Source of the DNA: Flavobacterium album
GTDB lineage: Bacteria; Bacteroidota; Bacteroidia; Flavobacteriales; Flavobacteriaceae
Direction: 5' to 3'
Length of the DNA: 64,000 bases
Assembly (NCBI RefSeq): GCF_003096035.1
Contig: NZ_CP029186.1
Coordinates: 3,640,001-3,704,000, forward strand
The notes beneath the pieces are model-generated. The model ran no database searches. It saw nothing but the letters and a program-made list of their open reading frames with translations, and was not told the origin of the DNA. Each line of letters starts with the position of its first letter. Within the stretch, counting starts at the first letter, position 1. The position numbers were made by a program, and so were the translations under genes. This document shows, one piece after another, positions 60,668 through 64,000 of this stretch.

Positions 60668-61204
60668 TTATTTTTCATATACATACTTTATGCTGCCTGA
60701 CCTGTATATAGCTGCGCCGGCATTATTTCTATCGGGATATTGAGAGAAAATGTTGTCATCCTCCCACGATAGCCTGTTACCCTGCTTGGTAAGCGTAAGG
60801 GTAACATCGTTGTTGTTCTCGCCTTCGTAGGTAACAGCAATAATAGCAGTTGTACCACTTCCTTCAACTATTTCCCAGGTACCTGTATAGGTAACATCTT
60901 CAGCACAACCTGCAGTACCTTCCGTTTCATTAACAAGGATTGCGGTGGCTACATACGTAAAAGTATTATCAGCCCTTAGCGTGATTTTTCCGTTGTTATA
61001 ACATGAAGATTCTTTCATCTGGTCAATGTTCGAATCACCATCTTCGTCGAAATCCGTTGCTTCGCCTGTATTTACTTCTTTGAGGTTATATGTTCCCTCA
61101 ATACGCGATTCATTGTTGTTGCTGTCATTGTCATCGTCACTGCATGAAGTGAATCCCAATCCCGCTATTACAAGCGAGCACATTAATAAATTGATCTTTT
61201 TCAT
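60668..61204 (-). CDS. Lipocalin-like lipoprotein
   Basis: A 178-residue lipoprotein. The signal peptide ends in the lipobox GFTSC (lipidated Cys at about 21), followed by an acidic SDDDNDS run, which resembles the surface-export signal described for lipoproteins in Capnocytophaga and Flavobacterium. The mature protein has a lipocalin-like pattern: EGTYNLKEV near 36-44, TFTYVATAI near 82-90, GTWEIVE near 107-113. The ligand is unknown. A -7 box lies at 61232-61239. Confidence 0.82.
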   Translation of the reverse strand: MKKINLLMCSLVIAGLGFTSCSDDDNDSNNNESRIEGTYNLKEVNTGEATDFDEDGDSNIDQMKESSCYNNGKITLRADNTFTYVATAILVNETEGTAGCAEDVTYTGTWEIVEGSGTTAIIAVTYEGENNNDVTLTLTKQGNRLSWEDDNIFSQYPDRNNAGAAIYRSGSIKYVYEK

Positions 61205-61747
61205 TTTACATTAATTAAGTTGTTAATGCCGCAAAACTATTCCCCTATCCCGTTAATAAAAATTTAAAAACAGTTAATTAAATTTACTTTAACACCGGAC
61301 TGTCTTATAATTTGTCTGTAAGTCATTAAACAACAACACACTTACAGAGAACTGCATAAAATGTAACCTATAGCTTACAATAAGCACATTTTAACAACGA
61401 TTTTAACAGAATTAACATTTAAAACCTCCTGTTCCACAAGTCATAATACTAAATTCATCATCCTAATGCATATATTACACTTGTTGCGTCGATCATTTCA
61501 CTACAACAAAATTTATTTTATACTTAAATTAACTATACATTACCACAACATATCGTTATAGATGCGAAAAAAAACAGGCAAATTGAATTCTTCAAATCCA
61601 TCAAAAAGACTGTATTAATTGAGATTTGTACAATTCAGGATATGAAAATTATAACGTTAAATAATTGTATAGTTTCTATATACCTGCGAAAACGAAATAG
61701 TATATGATATAATTACTATTTTGGCTGAAAATTAAAATTTATCAATC
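61205..61747. other. AT-rich intergenic region, 543 bp
   Basis: The largest gap in the window, strongly AT-rich. The left edge holds the lipoprotein promoter; the rest is upstream of the two-repeat T9SS gene. I found no open frame, tRNA, terminator or clear repeat in it, and no perfect -7 box near the T9SS start (a near match TACTATTTTG precedes the ATG by about 30 bp). It could hold regulator sites or a small RNA, which I cannot see. Confidence 0.6.
61232..61239 (-). promoter_or_regulatory. -7 box (TAGTTTTG) for the lipocalin-like lipoprotein gene
   Basis: Perfect TAnnTTTG match on the minus strand, 27 bp before the ATG at 61204. No TTG at the usual distance. Confidence 0.45.
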
Positions 61748-63184
61748 ATGAAAAAATCTTTACTCTCAAATTTTTTAAAGGGAGCGGCGTTATTAGGGAT
61801 TACCTTACTATCCGGTAATGTAAAGGCACAAACACAGTTAACTGTAGATGCCAATGCAGCTTATATTGGATATGTAAACATCTTTGAAAATAATGCCGGC
61901 CAGGGTTATTTATGGGGAAGCCCATGGGGTGTTGCAGACCTAAAAACAGTGGTAAATACTGCTGATAATACGCTCTCATTATATCCAAATTACAATCTCT
62001 ATGGTACAGGAGACGATCCAACATACTGGACCAACGGCGATATGGGTAATAAGATTGTTGAAGCAAGCACTTATATAGAAGACAATAATCTTTTGGGACA
62101 AAATATCGTATTTAGTGGAAACGTAAATAGCAACAACCTTGCAGCCGGTTATACAGGAACAGCATTTATCAAAGTTTTGGATGCCGGATATGCCATGTTA
62201 AGCTACCAGACAGCAGAACTTGATGCAGGAAATTTTACTATCACTACTAATGTAGCTGATTTTCCTGCAGGAGCTCACGTACAATATGGCTTTGCAATAA
62301 GGGGACTTAATGGTAATCCTGCAATGGAAGCTGCCAACGGTAAAGTTGTAGTTACAGCAGGAGCTCCTGTAATCGAAGAGCCGGGTAATGATGCGACAAT
62401 TGTTACTGTAGATACAGCTGCAGCACAAATTGGGTATGTAAATGTTTTTGAAAACAATGCCGGACAAGGCTACCTTTGGGGAAGTCCTTGGGGTGTTGCG
62501 GACCTTAAAAGTGTAATCAATACTACTGACAACCAGATATCGCTATATCCGAACTACAATCTTTACGGAACAGGTGATGATCCTGCTTATTGGACCAACG
62601 GGGACTTAGGTAACAAAATATTAGAAGCAAGCACCTATGTAGAGGATAATTCACTGCTTGGACACACCATAACATTTAACGGAAACACAATCAGCAATAC
62701 ACTTGTTGCCGGTTATGAGGCGCTTGTTTTTATAAAAGTAATGGATGCCGGTTATGCCACACTTGACTATGTACATGAGCCGCTTGTTGCAGGCACAGCA
62801 TTTAGCGTGACATCTCATGCTGAATCTTTCCCAACTGCCGCACACATACAATATGGATTTTCTGTTAAAGGCCTGAATGGCAATCCTGCAATGGAAGCTG
62901 CCAACGGTTATGCAGTAGTTGGCGCCGCTACAGCAGGTGTAAAAGATTTCTCTAAAAACACTGTTGTAATGTTCCCTAACCCTGCAAGCAACGTGCTTAA
63001 CTTCGCTTCTGAAAATGCAATCGATGGCATTCAGGTATACAACGTTATGGGCCAGAAAGTAATTGATGCAAAACCTGCGCAAACTAATGCTTCTGTGGAT
63101 GTATCAGGCCTTACAAACGGTGTTTACATTGTAAATACTACAATAAACGGCAAACAAAGCTCTGCCCGTTTTATTAAACAATAA
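61748..63184 (+). CDS. Two-repeat secreted protein with T9SS sorting domain
   Basis: A 478-residue exported protein: signal peptide (about 1-27, ending VKAQ), two long tandem repeats of about 175 residues (about 31-205 and 220-395) sharing the patterns GYVNxFENNAGQGYLWGSPWG, YPNYNLYGTGDDP and NGNPAMEAANG, and a T9SS type A sorting domain (about 405-478, MFPNPASN ... ARFIKQ). The repeats resemble no domain I can name; Trp/Tyr-rich loops suggest glycan or surface binding. Composition is more AT-rich than most neighbours. It has a strong downstream terminator at 63214-63248. Confidence 0.87.
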   Translation: MKKSLLSNFLKGAALLGITLLSGNVKAQTQLTVDANAAYIGYVNIFENNAGQGYLWGSPWGVADLKTVVNTADNTLSLYPNYNLYGTGDDPTYWTNGDMGNKIVEASTYIEDNNLLGQNIVFSGNVNSNNLAAGYTGTAFIKVLDAGYAMLSYQTAELDAGNFTITTNVADFPAGAHVQYGFAIRGLNGNPAMEAANGKVVVTAGAPVIEEPGNDATIVTVDTAAAQIGYVNVFENNAGQGYLWGSPWGVADLKSVINTTDNQISLYPNYNLYGTGDDPAYWTNGDLGNKILEASTYVEDNSLLGHTITFNGNTISNTLVAGYEALVFIKVMDAGYATLDYVHEPLVAGTAFSVTSHAESFPTAAHIQYGFSVKGLNGNPAMEAANGYAVVGAATAGVKDFSKNTVVMFPNPASNVLNFASENAIDGIQVYNVMGQKVIDAKPAQTNASVDVSGLTNGVYIVNTTINGKQSSARFIKQ

Positions 63185-63213
63185 TTTCATATATTTTCTA
63201 AGTTCATGTTGAT

Positions 63214-63248
63214 AAAGCCGCCCATAGTGTTTTGGGCGGCTTTTTTTT
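63214..63248 (+). terminator. Terminator of the two-repeat T9SS gene
   Basis: Stem aaagccgccc (63214-63223) pairs with gggcggcttt (63234-63243) and is followed by a run of eight T, ending at 63248. Confidence 0.93.
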
Positions 63249-63328
63249 ACCTCGACGATGCACCGCAATCGTTTTTGAGGTTGTATATTCGCGTTTTACC
63301 CATCTATAACTAACCAAACTACCACATT

Positions 63329-64000
63329 TTGATAAAAAAGGCAATCCTCTTACTACTGTTTTCCCTCGCAGGATTTGCGCAGGAACTGCCGCCTATATTA
63401 AAATATACGCCCGAAATTTACAATGCGGGCAACCAAAACTGGATGATCAGCCAGGACAGCGGCAACTTTATGTACTTTGCCAACAATGAAGGCCTGCTCG
63501 AATTTAACGGGTCGGAATGGACATTGTACCCATCCCCTAACGAAACCATACTGCGTTCGGTAAAGGTTATAAACAACCGTATATATACCGGATGCTATAT
63601 GGAATTCGGGTACTGGCAAAGGCAGCCTGACGGCAAGCTTAAGTACTTTTCGCTAAGCAAATCCATCAAGAAAGATATACTTGATGATGAACAGTTCTGG
63701 AACATCGTCCAGTACGACCGCTGGGTAATTTTCCAGTCGCTGAGCCAGATATTCATTTACGATACAAAGACCCAAAAGTACCGTATCATTAAGCCTAAAA
63801 CAGGCGTAAATAAAATTTTCACGGTTGAAAATACCATAATGTACCAAACATTTGGCGAAGGGCTTTTTGAAATCGAGAACGGCAGAAGCAAGCTTATAAG
63901 CAATGACGCAATGTTCATTAAAAACAAGATCGTAAACATATTCCACGTCAATGATGGTTTACTCCTGCAAACGCAGTTCAATGGCTTTTTAGAATATAAA
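63329..64000 (+). CDS. Propeller-type sensor/regulator, N-terminal part (3' partial)
   Basis: The frame starts at TTG 63329 and stays open to the end of the window (224 codons). It encodes a signal peptide (IKKAILLLLFSLAGFAQ) and then repeated short beta units (NNEGLLEFNGSEW, FGYWQRQPDG, FGEGLFEIENG) of the two-component regulator propeller (Reg_prop/Y_Y_Y) type. In Flavobacteriaceae such proteins usually continue into a Tyr-rich domain, a membrane helix and a LuxR HTH or a histidine kinase. The TTG start fits because no ATG precedes the signal peptide in frame. The output part is outside the window. Confidence 0.8.
   Translation, partial: MIKKAILLLLFSLAGFAQELPPILKYTPEIYNAGNQNWMISQDSGNFMYFANNEGLLEFNGSEWTLYPSPNETILRSVKVINNRIYTGCYMEFGYWQRQPDGKLKYFSLSKSIKKDILDDEQFWNIVQYDRWVIFQSLSQIFIYDTKTQKYRIIKPKTGVNKIFTVENTIMYQTFGEGLFEIENGRSKLISNDAMFIKNKIVNIFHVNDGLLLQTQFNGFLEYK

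Overview
The window reads as chromosomal DNA of a member of the Bacteroidota, most likely a Flavobacteriaceae (Flavobacterium-like) species. Evidence: two secreted proteins end in type IX secretion (T9SS type A) sorting domains; many genes are preceded by the Bacteroidetes -7 promoter motif TAnnTTTG; lipoproteins carry short lipoboxes; there is a TPR/histidine kinase/receiver/AraC one-protein phosphorelay, a two-component-type propeller regulator and DUF3857/transglutaminase proteins; ribosome binding sites are weak. No tRNA, rRNA, CRISPR array, transposase, integrase or phage gene was seen.

Layout. 1-3.7 kb: a CheB-CheR-PAS-histidine kinase fusion (5' end outside the window) facing a stand-alone response regulator. 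4-9.1 kb: a run of stress- and repair-flavoured genes on the plus strand (zinc alcohol dehydrogenase, small lipoprotein, flavodoxin-fold reductase, DUF72, a 56-residue protein, and a two-domain DNA ligase D without its nuclease domain). 9.1-14.3 kb: a five-gene minus-strand cluster (glycosidase-like protein, short-chain dehydrogenase, small lipoprotein, FAD/Rieske oxidoreductase, small membrane protein). 14.6-21.1 kb: a giant repeat-built T9SS surface protein, followed upstream by a TPR hybrid sensor/AraC regulator (21.2-23.9 kb). 24.1-30.3 kb: the ligase-associated DNA repair set (metallo-beta-lactamase nuclease, ATP-dependent ligase, Lhr-like helicase, PdeM phosphoesterase), then an ABC exporter. 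32.3-39.4 kb: a three-gene envelope operon (MORN-repeat protein, transglutaminase, and a transglutaminase paralogue that has lost its catalytic residues). 39.6-43.9 kb: a large methyltransferase, then a methionine sulfoxide reductase operon with a flavin monooxygenase.

44.0-50.7 kb: a compact five-gene operon that I read as a MoxR-vWA-beta-propeller ternary system: a helical protein, a MoxR AAA+ ATPase, a beta-rich protein, a vWA/beta-propeller fusion and a two-helix membrane protein with a TPR tail. This is the best candidate for a poorly described system. 50.8-53.5 kb holds a deacetylase and an amidohydrolase whose barrel appears to be interrupted by a membrane domain. 53.6-60.6 kb is mostly housekeeping (SIMPL protein, rhomboid protease, lipid A acyltransferase, class V aminotransferase, phosphate-type porin, PrmA, ClpS). 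The right end has a lipocalin-like lipoprotein, a two-repeat T9SS protein behind a 543-bp AT-rich gap, and the start of a propeller-type sensor.

Intergenic spaces hold at least three kinds of palindromic element (26.8, 29.5 and 41.3 kb) and five clear hairpin terminators. All family names are from recognition of motifs in the translations; no database search was run.
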